Origin: Micromonospora_E sp048060115
GTDB taxonomy: Bacteria; Actinomycetota; Actinomycetes; Mycobacteriales; Micromonosporaceae
Direction of reading: 5' to 3'
DNA length: 64,000 bases
Assembly: GCF_048060115.1 (NCBI RefSeq)
Contig: NZ_JBHMIM010000022.1
Location: 33,956-97,955 of the forward strand
Shown: positions 17,683 to 26,476 of the stretch, piece after piece
How the letters are laid out: every line of letters begins with the position of its first letter
Numbering within the stretch: position 1 is the first letter of the stretch
Notes under the pieces: model-generated
The model's input: only the letters and a program-made list of their open reading frames with translations
Told to the model about the DNA's origin: nothing
The model's database searches: none
Translations under genes and position numbers: made by a program

Positions 17683-18234
17683 TCACTCCCTTCCGCGTGC
17701 CGATGTGCTCCGCCAGGCCTGCCGGTGGTGCGCCTCGTCTCGCAATCTGTGCAGCGCGCTGCGGGTCCGGTACAGCGACTGCCGCACCGCTTCCGGGCTC
17801 ATCCGGAGCATCGCCGCGATGTCCGCCGTGCTGACGTCGGAAATGGTGAGCCGTAGGCACTCCCGATCCTTCGCGCTGAGTCTGCGGCAGAGCCGTAGGA
17901 CGTCCTGCCGCAGTTCGCTGGCGCCGATGTCACCGTCGTTGCTGACCACCAGCGACAGCGCGGCCGACTGCCAGGCCTGGCGGGCCCGCTGATCCCGGAC
18001 CCGGTGTTTGTCGGCCATCCGGCTGGCCACCCGGTACAGCCAGGCCTTCGGATACTTGATCTGGTGGCCAGCCCTGCGGTACTCCCAGGCCTTGATGAAT
18101 GTCTCCTGCAGAAGATCTTCGGCTGCTCCGGTGTCGCCGAGCCGCTGAACCAATACCGTCCACAGCAGAGATCGATGTTCTCGTACCAGCTCTGCGAGCC
18201 AACCGTCGATCTCTGCCGCATCCTCTGCGTCCAC
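17683..18234 (-). CDS. ECF-type RNA polymerase sigma factor
   Basis: Predicted 183 residues. I chose GTG 18234 because AAGGAG lies 5-6 nt upstream, although the frame stays open for a further ~200 codons. Region 2 is visible from ELVREHRSLLWTVLVQRLGD to QETFIKAWEYRRAGHQIKYP, followed by the KAWLYRVASRMADKHR block; region 4 carries STADIAAMLRMSPEAVRQSLYRTRSALHR. It is co-transcribed with the CU044_5270-type gene. The divergent gene is a secreted protease inhibitor (18620), a possible target. Confidence 0.92.
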   Translation of the reverse strand: MDAEDAAEIDGWLAELVREHRSLLWTVLVQRLGDTGAAEDLLQETFIKAWEYRRAGHQIKYPKAWLYRVASRMADKHRVRDQRARQAWQSAALSLVVSNDGDIGASELRQDVLRLCRRLSAKDRECLRLTISDVSTADIAAMLRMSPEAVRQSLYRTRSALHRLRDEAHHRQAWRSTSARGRE

Positions 18235-18619
18235 AACGCTCCTTGCTACTTGTCTCGGCGGTGCCGCTGCGGCCGGGGGCGCCGGAACCGGCGCCCGCCA
18301 TATAAGAGGCGTCAGAGTGCCCGATCGTGATGAAAAAATCTTGTCGATCTTGGCCGAATGTTCCAGTATCTGGACCATGAAACATGCACGGTTTACGTGT
18401 TGATCATTGGTTCGGAGGATCGGCAGGTCAACTGTCGAGACGGAAAAGAGATCGGTTCTCATATATTGACCTGTGCCCATGTGCTGATCGAGGTGCAGTC
18501 CTCGATGCTGTCGGGGTGCGAACGTCAAACTTTCTTGATTGTTCGCGGAAGGCCTAGATTGTCGCCGATCAGTAAAATGACATGCACCGATCAGCTGGAC
18601 GACAGTCGCGGAGGTCGCC
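18235..18619. other. Divergent control region between the ECF operon and the I36 inhibitor gene
   Basis: About 385 bp, less GC-rich than its surroundings and without a convincing gene. Only a weak vegetative-like promoter is visible before the inhibitor gene (TTGATT 18535-18540, 16 nt, GATTGT 18557-18562). Promoters for both divergent transcripts should lie here, possibly including an ECF-type autoregulated promoter. Confidence 0.4.
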
Positions 18620-19183
18620 ATGACGTACCCGAATCTGATTCGAAACCCCGCCCGCCCTTTGGCCCGGTGGAGCGTCTCGGTCGCGCTGATCCTGGCCCTG
18701 CTCCTCGCTGGTGCGCCAGCGGCGGGGAATGCCGGCCCGAGCGGCGAACCGGCGGGCGGGGACCCGATCGAGCAGCTCATCGAGGCGTACCTGGCCGCCC
18801 ACCCCGGTGGCGTCCGGATCAACGACACCGAGCTCGCCTACGACGGCGGGACGTTCATCGTCGGCGTCGCTCCGTCGACCGGTGTCGCCATGTTCGCCGC
18901 CCCGGACTGCCCGGGTGGGTGGTACTGCTTCTACGACGGCACCAATTACGCCTACCCCCGGGGGCGGCTCAGCGACTGTGGGTGGCAGGACCTGGGGAAC
19001 TGGGGGTGGCGCAACCGTATCGAGTCGGCGCACTACAACCTCAGCTACGGCAACACGACGTTCCTCGACGAGACCGGCGCGACCGACACCAAGCTCTTCG
19101 TGATCAGCACCGCCGCCCGGACGGTCGCCGACGTCAGCCCGCACCGCAACCGCGCCGACTACGTCTACCGCGCCTGCAGCTGA
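18620..19183 (+). CDS. Secreted peptidase inhibitor, family I36-like
   Basis: Predicted 187 residues, with GGAGG upstream of the ATG. A signal peptide occupies about residues 1-38 (SVSVALILALLLAGAPAAGNA). The mature part has the I36 hallmarks: FAAPDCPGGWYCFYDGTNY, then DCGWQDLGNWGWRN and IESAHYNLSYGNTTFL. Family members related to the Streptomyces metalloproteinase inhibitor SMPI inhibit secreted proteases. The next gene on the same strand encodes a secreted trypsin-like protease, so the two may form a functional pair; SMPI itself targets metalloproteases, which leaves that open. Confidence 0.85.
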   Translation: MTYPNLIRNPARPLARWSVSVALILALLLAGAPAAGNAGPSGEPAGGDPIEQLIEAYLAAHPGGVRINDTELAYDGGTFIVGVAPSTGVAMFAAPDCPGGWYCFYDGTNYAYPRGRLSDCGWQDLGNWGWRNRIESAHYNLSYGNTTFLDETGATDTKLFVISTAARTVADVSPHRNRADYVYRACS

Positions 19184-19420
19184 CCGTCCACTCGACTCCG
19201 GGCGCCCACTCGACTCAGGCCGCCGCCGCCGCAGCCGTCGTCGCCGTCGATGCGCTGTGCGCGGACGGTGACCGCAGGCAATGGACAAATGTAGGGAATC
19301 GCCCCTGTCAAGAGCCTCTGGGCTGACCTAAGGTCGGGATGTTCCCCGACCATCACCCGCCCGCCGGACCTCGACCGATCGACCCCCAACAGTGCCGCGG
19401 GACTGTCTCGTAAGGATCGT

Positions 19421-20203
19421 ATGGTGTCCCGTACCCCTGTACTACGCCTGGCCACCGTGGCGCTCGCGGTGGCCGTCACCGCCGGCCTCGGCGTCGCGTC
19501 CGCCGGCCCGGCCACCGCTGTCGCCAACGGCGAGATCGTCCCGCAGGGCAAGTACCAGTTCTCGGTCAAGCTGACCGCGACCGGCATTCCGACGGCCGAC
19601 GGCGGCCGCCGAAACAGCGCCTGCTCAGGAGCGCTCGTCGCGCCGCAGTGGGTCGTCACCGCCGGGCACTGCTTCCGGGACCTCAACGGCGTCCGGGTCG
19701 AGCGGACCGTCGCCGACCTGACCACCGCCACCGTCGGTCGGGCGGACCTCAGCGGGAGCCACGGTCAGGTCGTCACGGTGGTCGCCGTACGCCAGTCGCC
19801 CACCAACGACCTGGCGCTGGCGAAGCTGGAGCGGCCGGTACGGCACATCAAGCCGATCGCCCTGGCCCACCGGCCGCCGGCGGTCGGGGACCTGCTCCGG
19901 CTGACCGGCTACGGGGCGGTCTCCTCGGTCGACCCGGTGCCGTCCACGGTGCTGCGCACCGGACTGGTCGCGGTCACCGACGTCGGCACCGACACGATCG
20001 GGGTGACCGGGCACTACCCGCAGCGGGACACCGGCGCGTGCCTGTACGACTCGGGCGCGCCCTACTTCGTCGACCCGCCGCACGGCAAGCCCCGGCTCGT
20101 GTCGATCGAGAGCGACGGGCCGGCCTGCCCGCACACCGACATCGAGATCACCTCCCGGGTCGACAACATCGCCGACTGGATTCACCAGATCATCCGGGGC
20201 TGA
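19421..20203 (+). CDS. Secreted S1 (trypsin-like) serine protease
   Basis: Predicted 260 residues, preceded by AAGGA. A signal peptide covers about residues 1-32. The catalytic triad is intact: His83 in TAGHC, Asp130 in NDLALAKL, Ser211 in DSGAP. The residue two before the serine, normally Gly193 of the GDSGG motif that shapes the oxyanion hole, is Tyr209 here (CLYDSGAP). Activity may be altered, or the protein could be a non-proteolytic homologue. The 3' end overlaps the convergent phosphatase gene by 22 bp. The gene for an I36 inhibitor is 237 bp upstream. Confidence 0.87.
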   Translation: MVSRTPVLRLATVALAVAVTAGLGVASAGPATAVANGEIVPQGKYQFSVKLTATGIPTADGGRRNSACSGALVAPQWVVTAGHCFRDLNGVRVERTVADLTTATVGRADLSGSHGQVVTVVAVRQSPTNDLALAKLERPVRHIKPIALAHRPPAVGDLLRLTGYGAVSSVDPVPSTVLRTGLVAVTDVGTDTIGVTGHYPQRDTGACLYDSGAPYFVDPPHGKPRLVSIESDGPACPHTDIEITSRVDNIADWIHQIIRG

Positions 20204-22776
20204 TCGACGCCTCCGCGAGCACCGGCCCCGGGCAGAGTGATGGTGACCCGGGTGCCGGTGCCGCTGAGGTCCAGGACGAGCCGACGCGCCATCCGGTTGA
20301 TCAGATTCAGGCCGCGCCCCCGGTCGGAACCGTCCTGCGACTGGCCCCGCCAATGACCCCGGTCGGTCACCTCGATCCGCACCTGTCGCCGGTCGAGCAG
20401 GGTCACCCGCAACGCGACCGGTCCGGCCGGCTGCGAGTGGTACGCGTGCTCCAGCGAATTGATCAGCGCCTCGTTGCAGGTGGCCAGCAGCGCGTCGACC
20501 TGGTCAGGATGCAGGCCGTGCTTGGCCGACCAGTCCCGCAGCGCCCGCCGCGCGGCCGACAGGTCATCCGGTGAGGTCAGGGTCAGCCGCAGCGCCAGCG
20601 AGTTGGCCGTACCGGCCGGCAACCCACCGAGATGTACGCACGCGACCACGGTGTCGTCGGTGATCGCCTGACCGTCGGTCATCGCGTCGAGCAGCCGGTC
20701 GCACCAGACCTGCGGGTCCACGCCGGTCAGCTGGGCGGCGGCGCGGTTCAACCGGTCCAGCCCGGCATCGATCACCTGGTCGCGGCGCTCGACCAACCCG
20801 TCGGAGTACCAGACGAGCATCGCCGAGGAGGGCACCACCGTCTGGGCCTGGGTCCGTGGCCGCCCGGTCAACCGCAGCGGCAGCGAACGGGCGTCGGTCA
20901 GGTAGCGGGCGGCACCGTCCGCCACCAGCAGCGGCGGTAGATGCCCGGCACAGGTGTAGGTGAGCAACCGGTCGGTCGGGCTGTACTCGGCGTACCCGAC
21001 GGTGGCGAAGTCGGCGCCGGCGATGGTGTGGCAGGCGGTGTCGAGCGCTTCGAGGACCTCGACCGGTGAGGCGCCGGTCTGCGCCACCGAACGCAGCGAC
21101 TGCTGCAGGCGGCCCATGGCGATCGCCGACGCCAGGCCGTGGCCGACGACATCGCCGACGGCGATGCCGACCCGGTTGCCGGGTAGCTCGAACACGTCGT
21201 ACCAGTCGCCGCCGACGTCGCGGCCCCGCTCCGCCGGCCGGTAGCAGACGGCGGCCGTGACACCGGGCAGATCGGCGGAGATCTCCGGCAGCAACGCGCT
21301 CTGCAGCTGATGCGCGGCCGCGTGCTCGGCCTCGTACAGCTCGGCGCGCTCGACCGCCTGGCCGGCGAGTTCGGCGAGCGTCTGCGCGATCGAAGCGACC
21401 TCCGGGGTGATGGCGTTGTCGTGGTCGAAACCGAACGCCAGCGCACCGAGGCAGCGGTCGCCGACCCGGATCGGGACCACCAACAGGCTGCGGGTGGCGA
21501 TGTGCGAGTGGACCTGGGCGAGCGCCGGGTAGCGGGCGGTGATCGCGCCGACCGTCGGCAGCCGGATCGGTTGTGCGGTGCGGACCGCGTCGACGATCGG
21601 CAACCGGCCCGGCTCGGTCAGCGACACCTCGACGCCGCGACCGGCGACCAGCTCCGGCGTGGCCGACGTGGCCCAGGTCCGCAGACACCCGCCGGTCTGC
21701 TCGACCAGAGCCACCGCGCCGTGGTCGGCCACCAGCCCCACGCCCTGGTCGACCAGCACCCGGATGACCTGCTCCGACGTCGCGGCGGTGGCCAGTCCGG
21801 CGGTGACGTCCTGCAGCGCCTGCAGCCGTCGGCGGGCGGCCACCTCCCGTCGGGACTCGGCCTGCGCCCGATCCCGTTCGGCGACCGCGATCGCCAGGGC
21901 CCAGGCCCCGAGCACCACCACCGCCAGGTAGACCTGAAGGGACGCGGCTTCCAGCCGGGGTCGGTCGACCAGCGCCGCCCACGGCCCGTGTCCGGCCGCG
22001 CTGAGCAGGTTGGCGGTGAACGCCATCACGAATCCGGCGGCTCCGACGGTCGCGACCCGACCCCGGAAGCCGACCGCGAGCAGCACCGGGACCGGCAGGT
22101 AGGCCAGCGGGACGCTGCGGGGCCAGAAACCGACGGTGGTCAGCAGGCCGGTGACGGCCAGCGTCGCACCACCTCGGGTCAGCTGCCAGAAGCGGATGCG
22201 TCCGCGCAGCGAGTCGAGTCCGACCAGGGCGGCACCGAGGGTGACTACGGCCAGGCCGTCGCCGGCCCAGAACTGACCGAACGCCGCCCACCAGCCCGAC
22301 CGCATCGTCAGGACACTGGTGCTGGCCCCGATCACGGCCCCGGCCGCCGGGCCGGCGACGACGGCACAGAGCAGGAACGCGATCGCGTCGCGGTACCGGG
22401 TCAGGTCGATCCGCTCGGGCAGAGTCCGGCGCAGCAGAGTGGCGCCGACCAGCGGCTCGACCACGTTCGTCACCACGAAACCGGCTGCGCTCAGCGGATC
22501 GAGTCCCTGCCCCATGTCGATGCCGAACTCGGCGGTGCCGGCCGCGCCGAGGATCCACGGCCAGTGCCGGCGTCGGGCCAGCACCAGCGCGCCGAGGGTC
22601 ACCCCGGCCGGGGGGAAGAACACCGCTCCGACGGCCGAGGCGTGGAACAGCAACCAGGAGCAGCCCGACCCGAGCGTGTACGCGGCAGCGACGGCGAGGG
22701 CGATCAACGCGGACGCGCGGACCTGACGGATCCGATCCGGTCGCCGGCCCGTCGGCTGGCCGGCCACTGGTGTCAT
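20182..22776 (-). CDS. MASE1-GAF-SpoIIE phosphatase with C-terminal anti-sigma-type kinase domain
   Basis: Predicted 864 residues. In order: a MASE1-like membrane sensor (about 20-300, eight or so spans, FHASAVGAVFFPPAG), a short coiled segment, a GAF domain (about 325-480), a SpoIIE/PP2C phosphatase domain (about 500-720; ERGRDVGGDWYDVFEL and AVGDVVGHGLASAIAMG carry the metal-binding Asp residues) and a HATPase domain (about 735-860; NEALINSLEHAY is the N-box). Such proteins act in partner-switching control of alternative sigma factors by dephosphorylating an anti-sigma antagonist and possibly binding a sigma factor. No cognate STAS gene is adjacent. Confidence 0.88.
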   Translation of the reverse strand: MTPVAGQPTGRRPDRIRQVRASALIALAVAAAYTLGSGCSWLLFHASAVGAVFFPPAGVTLGALVLARRRHWPWILGAAGTAEFGIDMGQGLDPLSAAGFVVTNVVEPLVGATLLRRTLPERIDLTRYRDAIAFLLCAVVAGPAAGAVIGASTSVLTMRSGWWAAFGQFWAGDGLAVVTLGAALVGLDSLRGRIRFWQLTRGGATLAVTGLLTTVGFWPRSVPLAYLPVPVLLAVGFRGRVATVGAAGFVMAFTANLLSAAGHGPWAALVDRPRLEAASLQVYLAVVVLGAWALAIAVAERDRAQAESRREVAARRRLQALQDVTAGLATAATSEQVIRVLVDQGVGLVADHGAVALVEQTGGCLRTWATSATPELVAGRGVEVSLTEPGRLPIVDAVRTAQPIRLPTVGAITARYPALAQVHSHIATRSLLVVPIRVGDRCLGALAFGFDHDNAITPEVASIAQTLAELAGQAVERAELYEAEHAAAHQLQSALLPEISADLPGVTAAVCYRPAERGRDVGGDWYDVFELPGNRVGIAVGDVVGHGLASAIAMGRLQQSLRSVAQTGASPVEVLEALDTACHTIAGADFATVGYAEYSPTDRLLTYTCAGHLPPLLVADGAARYLTDARSLPLRLTGRPRTQAQTVVPSSAMLVWYSDGLVERRDQVIDAGLDRLNRAAAQLTGVDPQVWCDRLLDAMTDGQAITDDTVVACVHLGGLPAGTANSLALRLTLTSPDDLSAARRALRDWSAKHGLHPDQVDALLATCNEALINSLEHAYHSQPAGPVALRVTLLDRRQVRIEVTDRGHWRGQSQDGSDRGRGLNLINRMARRLVLDLSGTGTRVTITLPGAGARGGVDQPRMIW

Positions 22777-22862
22777 GTGAGCTACTTTTACATGCCCGGC
22801 CGAGCGCGCCCAAGTGCGCGATCAGGTCCGGCGAGTTGCCGTGCAGGGCGGCGGCCGGCGCG

Positions 22863-24179
22863 TCACTGGTGCCGGCTGCGCCAGCTGGTCTCCTCGCCTT
22901 CCAGCGCCTGCTGCTCGGCGAGCCGGCTGTTGCGCAACTCCTGGCGCTGGCCACTGTTGCGGCGGTTCTCGACGATCGTCGCGGTGAGGACGACGAGGCT
23001 GAGCAGCGCGAGTGCGAGCAGCGGCGGCATCCGCTCGGCCAGTGGCAGCAGGACACCGAGGACGACGACCGGTGCGACGGAGACCGCGTGGACCATGCGG
23101 ATGGTGCGGGCCTGGAAGGCGAGCAGCGCGAGCAGGTAGAGCAGTACCCCGCCGTACAGCACCCGAAGGTGGATCGGTTCGAGCACGGCTGGTTCCGCGT
23201 TGTTGGAGAGGCTGGCCAGGTGGGCGAGCACCTGTTTGATGCCGAGGGCGAGCAGGATGATGCCGAAGACCATCGGGAAGTGCAGCAGGGTGTACGCGTC
23301 GCGGGCCAGCCGGAGCCGGGCGACGCCGTGCGTACGGTGCAGGATCTGTTCGGCCGCGATCGACCGGGCATCGAAGTAGGTCCACCAGAGCGCGCAGATG
23401 AGGGCGATGCCGAGGACGGCCGCGCCGATCAGCGGCACCATCAGTGGCGCGCCGCCCAGCAGGTCGGCACCGATGCCGAGGGAGATGACCGATTCGCCGA
23501 GGGCGATCAGGACGATCTGGGCGTGGCGTTCGGCCCAGTGCCCGGCCGAGACCATGGTGAGTACCTTCGTGGGCAGTACCGCCAGGTAGGCGATGGCGAT
23601 GGCCGCCACCCAGAGGCAGATGAACGCGGCGAGTTCGGCATCGCCGCCCAGGCGCGGTGGCAGCAGGGCGGCCAGCACCAGCAGTACGGTGCTGAACAGC
23701 AACGCCGGAGTGGTGCGCCACCAGATGGACCGCAGCGACGGCAGCCTTTGGGCGGCGTACCGCAGCGCGAGGATCTCCAGCACCCAGATCAGGCAGTAGC
23801 ACGCCGGGAAGACGAGTTCACTGGGTACGGACCATGCCACGCTCGGCGGTGGCGAAGCGGCGTCGTCGCTGGATTCGGGCAGGATCGCCACGGACACGAA
23901 GATCGCGGTCATGATCGCGAATCCGAGGATCGGCATGATGCCCTGGTCGGCGCGCAGGTTGTTGCCGAGCACGGCGAACCGGGACCAGACCAGCCAGAGC
24001 ACGGCGAGCAGGAAGAAGATGCCGAGTAGCCCACCCACGTCCAGGCTCTCGACGGTGAGCGTGTTGAGGTGGATGAAGGCGAAGACGAACACCAGGTCGA
24101 AGAAGAGCTCCAACCTGGTGACCTTTGCCCCGGGTGCTGCTGGCTGGACGCGGACCGCCGCTGCGCCTTCGCCGCTCAC
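22863..24179 (-). CDS. LtrA-family membrane protein
   Basis: Predicted 438 residues with about twelve hydrophobic segments. The start fits the low-temperature requirement protein A family (VTRLELFFDLVFVFAFIHLN), as do HAQIVLIALGESVISLG and LWWTYFDARS. LtrA was first named for cold growth in Listeria; the molecular function is not established. The C-terminal ~45 residues are charged and cytoplasmic (RRNSGQRQELRNSRL). It stands alone between a phosphatase gene and the beta-helix gene on the same strand. Confidence 0.87.
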   Translation of the reverse strand: MSGEGAAAVRVQPAAPGAKVTRLELFFDLVFVFAFIHLNTLTVESLDVGGLLGIFFLLAVLWLVWSRFAVLGNNLRADQGIMPILGFAIMTAIFVSVAILPESSDDAASPPPSVAWSVPSELVFPACYCLIWVLEILALRYAAQRLPSLRSIWWRTTPALLFSTVLLVLAALLPPRLGGDAELAAFICLWVAAIAIAYLAVLPTKVLTMVSAGHWAERHAQIVLIALGESVISLGIGADLLGGAPLMVPLIGAAVLGIALICALWWTYFDARSIAAEQILHRTHGVARLRLARDAYTLLHFPMVFGIILLALGIKQVLAHLASLSNNAEPAVLEPIHLRVLYGGVLLYLLALLAFQARTIRMVHAVSVAPVVVLGVLLPLAERMPPLLALALLSLVVLTATIVENRRNSGQRQELRNSRLAEQQALEGEETSWRSRHQ

Positions 24180-24281
24180 GACCTAATTATGCGGATTAGC
24201 TGGTCTTCTGCGGTTATTACACCAGGAATGTCAACTTCTGCCCTTCGGGCCGAGGTCGCGCTCGGTCCGGAGCACTGCCTG

Positions 24282-24314
24282 CCGGCCGGCGGCGGAGCTT
24301 CCGCCGCCGGCCGG
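24282..24314 (-). terminator. Stem-loop terminator of the beta-helix gene
   Basis: Perfect 15-bp inverted repeat (arms 24282-24296 and 24300-24314, all G/C except one A/T pair) with a 3-nt loop, 19 bp beyond the stop codon of the gene ending at 24333. Typical of high-GC actinobacterial terminators without a T-run. Confidence 0.75.
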
Positions 24315-24332
24315 AAGAGCAGGGCGGGTCGA

Positions 24333-26213
24333 TCACCGCACCGGGTACTCGACCAGGTAGACCGGTGACCCGACCCGGGCCATGTCCGCTGCCTCGCCGA
24401 CGCCGTTGACCACGTGGTCGATCACTCCGGCGCTGAGGTTGACGGTCATGATGTGGTGCAGGCGCACGCCCGGTCGAACCGGCACCTCGAACCCGTTGCG
24501 GGTGCGGATCGACGGGTCGTTCTGGTTGAACACGTACACCCCGCCGCCGTGCAGCGTGTGGTGCCGTACGTGATCGCCCACCTTGTAGCCGGCCCAGCCG
24601 GGGCTTTCGCCGTTCATCCAGTCTGCCTGTGCCGGCGGGTCGTAGGGCAACTCGTTCTGATACAGGACCGTCCGGCCGTGCTCGCCGTTCCACACCGTGT
24701 TGTACCGCTGGAAATGCTCGACGAACAGCCCGGTCGCGGTGACGTGGTCGCCGTTGACCACCACTCCGTACCGGCCGGTGTTGGTGTGCCAGCGGTCGGT
24801 GTCGCCGTTGACGCCCTCGGTGAAGCCCTCGACGCCGTGGTCGGCCCGCCACACCCAGGTGTGATCGATCAGCACATGATCACTGTTGATCTCCAGCGCG
24901 ATGTCGGTCCGACCGACGTGGGGTCCGCCGACCCGGAAGTACACATCCGACAGGGTGATCGGGTTGCGGGCGGTGCTGCTGCTGCGGCCATGCTTGGCAC
25001 CGACCCGCAGCAGCACCGGGGACTCGCGCTCGCCAGCGTCGATCGTCACCCCGGCCACCACGACGCCAGGCACTGCGGCGACGTCGAGCGGGACGGCACC
25101 GTGGCGGGCGGTCAGCGTGGCGTGGCCGATGCCGAGGACGACCGTGTCGGGTCGCCGGACCGCGATGCTGCGTTCGATGTCGTACACCCCCGGGGTGAGC
25201 AGCAGGTGCCGGCCGCGGGCGAGTTGCCTGTTGATCACATGGACCGGGTCGGCCGGGGTGGCCACGAAGAAGTCACGGACCGGGATCGTCCGCCCCGGTG
25301 TCATCCCGTCGCCCCACGAGATGCCCCGGCTGTCGCGCTGCACGGCGGGCACCCGGACCTGGTAGGCGCCCCTGGAGTCGACGAACAGGTAGGGCTTCTC
25401 CCGGCGTAGCGGCGTCGTCTCCAGCGTGGTGTACGGCGGGTCGGGGAACGCCGTGTCGGCCGGCGCGCCGACGACCCCGGCGAAGACCTGGTTCCAGACG
25501 CCGTTGGACCAGCTCTCGATCTCGCTGTTGCGGGTCAGCCACTGCTGCTGGGATCCGTTGGTGGTCGCCGGCAGCCGGGAGTCGGCGATGAATCCGCCGC
25601 TGGCGTACTGTGGGCCGGCCGTGCAGTAGTCCATCAGCGACAATCCGCCGCCGCTGACATCGACGCGGCGCATCGACACCGCCTGCGAGACCGCCCAGAA
25701 GTTCGCCGACGAGCGGCATTCGTCCTGGCCGGTCGCGTCGACGCGCAGCGACAGGTTCGACAACGTACGCCAGAAGTTGACCAGCGCGATGCAGTTGGCG
25801 GTGCCACCCTCGGTCAGGCAGCGGTTGTAGGCCTCGATCTTGCCGTTGATCACGACGTCGGTGGGTGTGGCGCCCAGCCCGGCGATCTCGGTGTAGTAGC
25901 CGACCTTGATGTGCAACGGCTGCTCGGCGGTGCCGTAGCTGCCGGGCAGGAAGAGGAACGCGTACCGCTGCCGGCCCATCTCGTTGTCGACCTGGTCGGC
26001 GTGTACGGCGTCCAGACTGGCCTGGATCCGACTCACCGGCATGCCGGGATGGAAGATCGTGACCTGCGAACCGAGGTCGGTCCTGCCGGGCCGGTTCGGC
26101 GGGCCGGCGGAGGCGGAGGTGCTGGCGACGGTGGCGGCGATGGTCGCCAGCGTCAGACCGAGGGTGACCGCCCGGCGGGTCGTGTCATGTCGGGCGTGGT
26201 GTCGTCGGAACAT
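24333..26213 (-). CDS. Secreted right-handed beta-helix protein (pectate-lyase-like fold)
   Basis: Predicted 626 residues from ATG 26213, which has GGAAGG upstream; the frame extends upstream but into the promoter region. A signal peptide covers about residues 1-38. The mature protein has beta-helix rungs such as VVVAGVTIDAGERESPVLLRV, VLIDHTWVWRADHG and GVVVNGDHVTATGLFVEH, typical of pectate-lyase-3/GH55-like proteins. Actinomycete homologues are sometimes labelled adenylyl cyclase or coagulation factor 5/8-type, which the sequence does not support. I infer binding or cleavage of an extracellular polysaccharide. A LacI-type palindrome upstream fits carbohydrate-responsive control. Confidence 0.75.
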   Translation of the reverse strand: MFRRHHARHDTTRRAVTLGLTLATIAATVASTSASAGPPNRPGRTDLGSQVTIFHPGMPVSRIQASLDAVHADQVDNEMGRQRYAFLFLPGSYGTAEQPLHIKVGYYTEIAGLGATPTDVVINGKIEAYNRCLTEGGTANCIALVNFWRTLSNLSLRVDATGQDECRSSANFWAVSQAVSMRRVDVSGGGLSLMDYCTAGPQYASGGFIADSRLPATTNGSQQQWLTRNSEIESWSNGVWNQVFAGVVGAPADTAFPDPPYTTLETTPLRREKPYLFVDSRGAYQVRVPAVQRDSRGISWGDGMTPGRTIPVRDFFVATPADPVHVINRQLARGRHLLLTPGVYDIERSIAVRRPDTVVLGIGHATLTARHGAVPLDVAAVPGVVVAGVTIDAGERESPVLLRVGAKHGRSSSTARNPITLSDVYFRVGGPHVGRTDIALEINSDHVLIDHTWVWRADHGVEGFTEGVNGDTDRWHTNTGRYGVVVNGDHVTATGLFVEHFQRYNTVWNGEHGRTVLYQNELPYDPPAQADWMNGESPGWAGYKVGDHVRHHTLHGGGVYVFNQNDPSIRTRNGFEVPVRPGVRLHHIMTVNLSAGVIDHVVNGVGEAADMARVGSPVYLVEYPVR

Positions 26214-26283
26214 GCCGCTCGTCCTTCCCACTGCGCCCCGGGTCGGCCGGGAGGCAGCGCGGTGGAGTGGATGGGTGGGGCGT

Positions 26284-26295
26284 GAGAGCGCTCTC
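26284..26295 (-). promoter_or_regulatory. LacI-family operator-like palindrome
   Basis: Perfect 12-bp palindrome GAGAGCGCTCTC about 70 bp upstream of the beta-helix gene start. The AGCGCT core flanked by purines/pyrimidines is the usual form of actinobacterial LacI/CebR-type operators (for example the Streptomyces CebR box TGGGAGCGCTCCCA). The cognate regulator is not in the window. Confidence 0.65.
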
Positions 26296-26434
26296 CCGTT
26301 TGGTGGCCGAAACGACCACAGGCGATCTCGGGTTGCCCTGTTTCTACCCTGTGAATCAGTCTTTGGCCATGGCTGCTCGCCGGCTCGTCGGACTCGAACC
26401 CGAGTGCACCGTTGCATATACCACATCGGGGTAG

Positions 26435-26451
26435 GGGTACCATTCGTACCC
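26435..26451. promoter_or_regulatory. Palindrome upstream of copZ, possible CsoR site
   Basis: GGGTAC-CATTC-GTACCC lies 26 bp upstream of the copZ start and follows a G-run (GGGGTAGGGGTAC). It shares the GGGGTA half-site with the two better CsoR-like operators at 30096 and 30428, so a copper-responsive CsoR site is likely. A TTGCAT at 26412-26417 could be the -35 box. Confidence 0.5.
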
Positions 26452-26476
26452 GAGCTGCGAGCGCGAGGAGGCGACG

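Noticed and set aside
21310..23139. 609-codon plus-strand open frame opposite the phosphatase gene
   Set aside because: Gln/Arg/Gly-rich shadow without motifs; the opposite strand encodes intact MASE1, GAF and SpoIIE domains.
20564..23371. Very long minus-strand open frame (935 codons) across the phosphatase and LtrA genes
   Set aside because: It is a shadow in high-GC DNA: Arg/Gly/Pro-rich, low complexity, and it overlaps two genes with clear domains in other frames.
24414..25409. 331-codon plus-strand frame opposite the beta-helix gene
   Set aside because: Shadow of the beta-helix gene, His/Val/Asp-rich with no recognisable domain or start signal.
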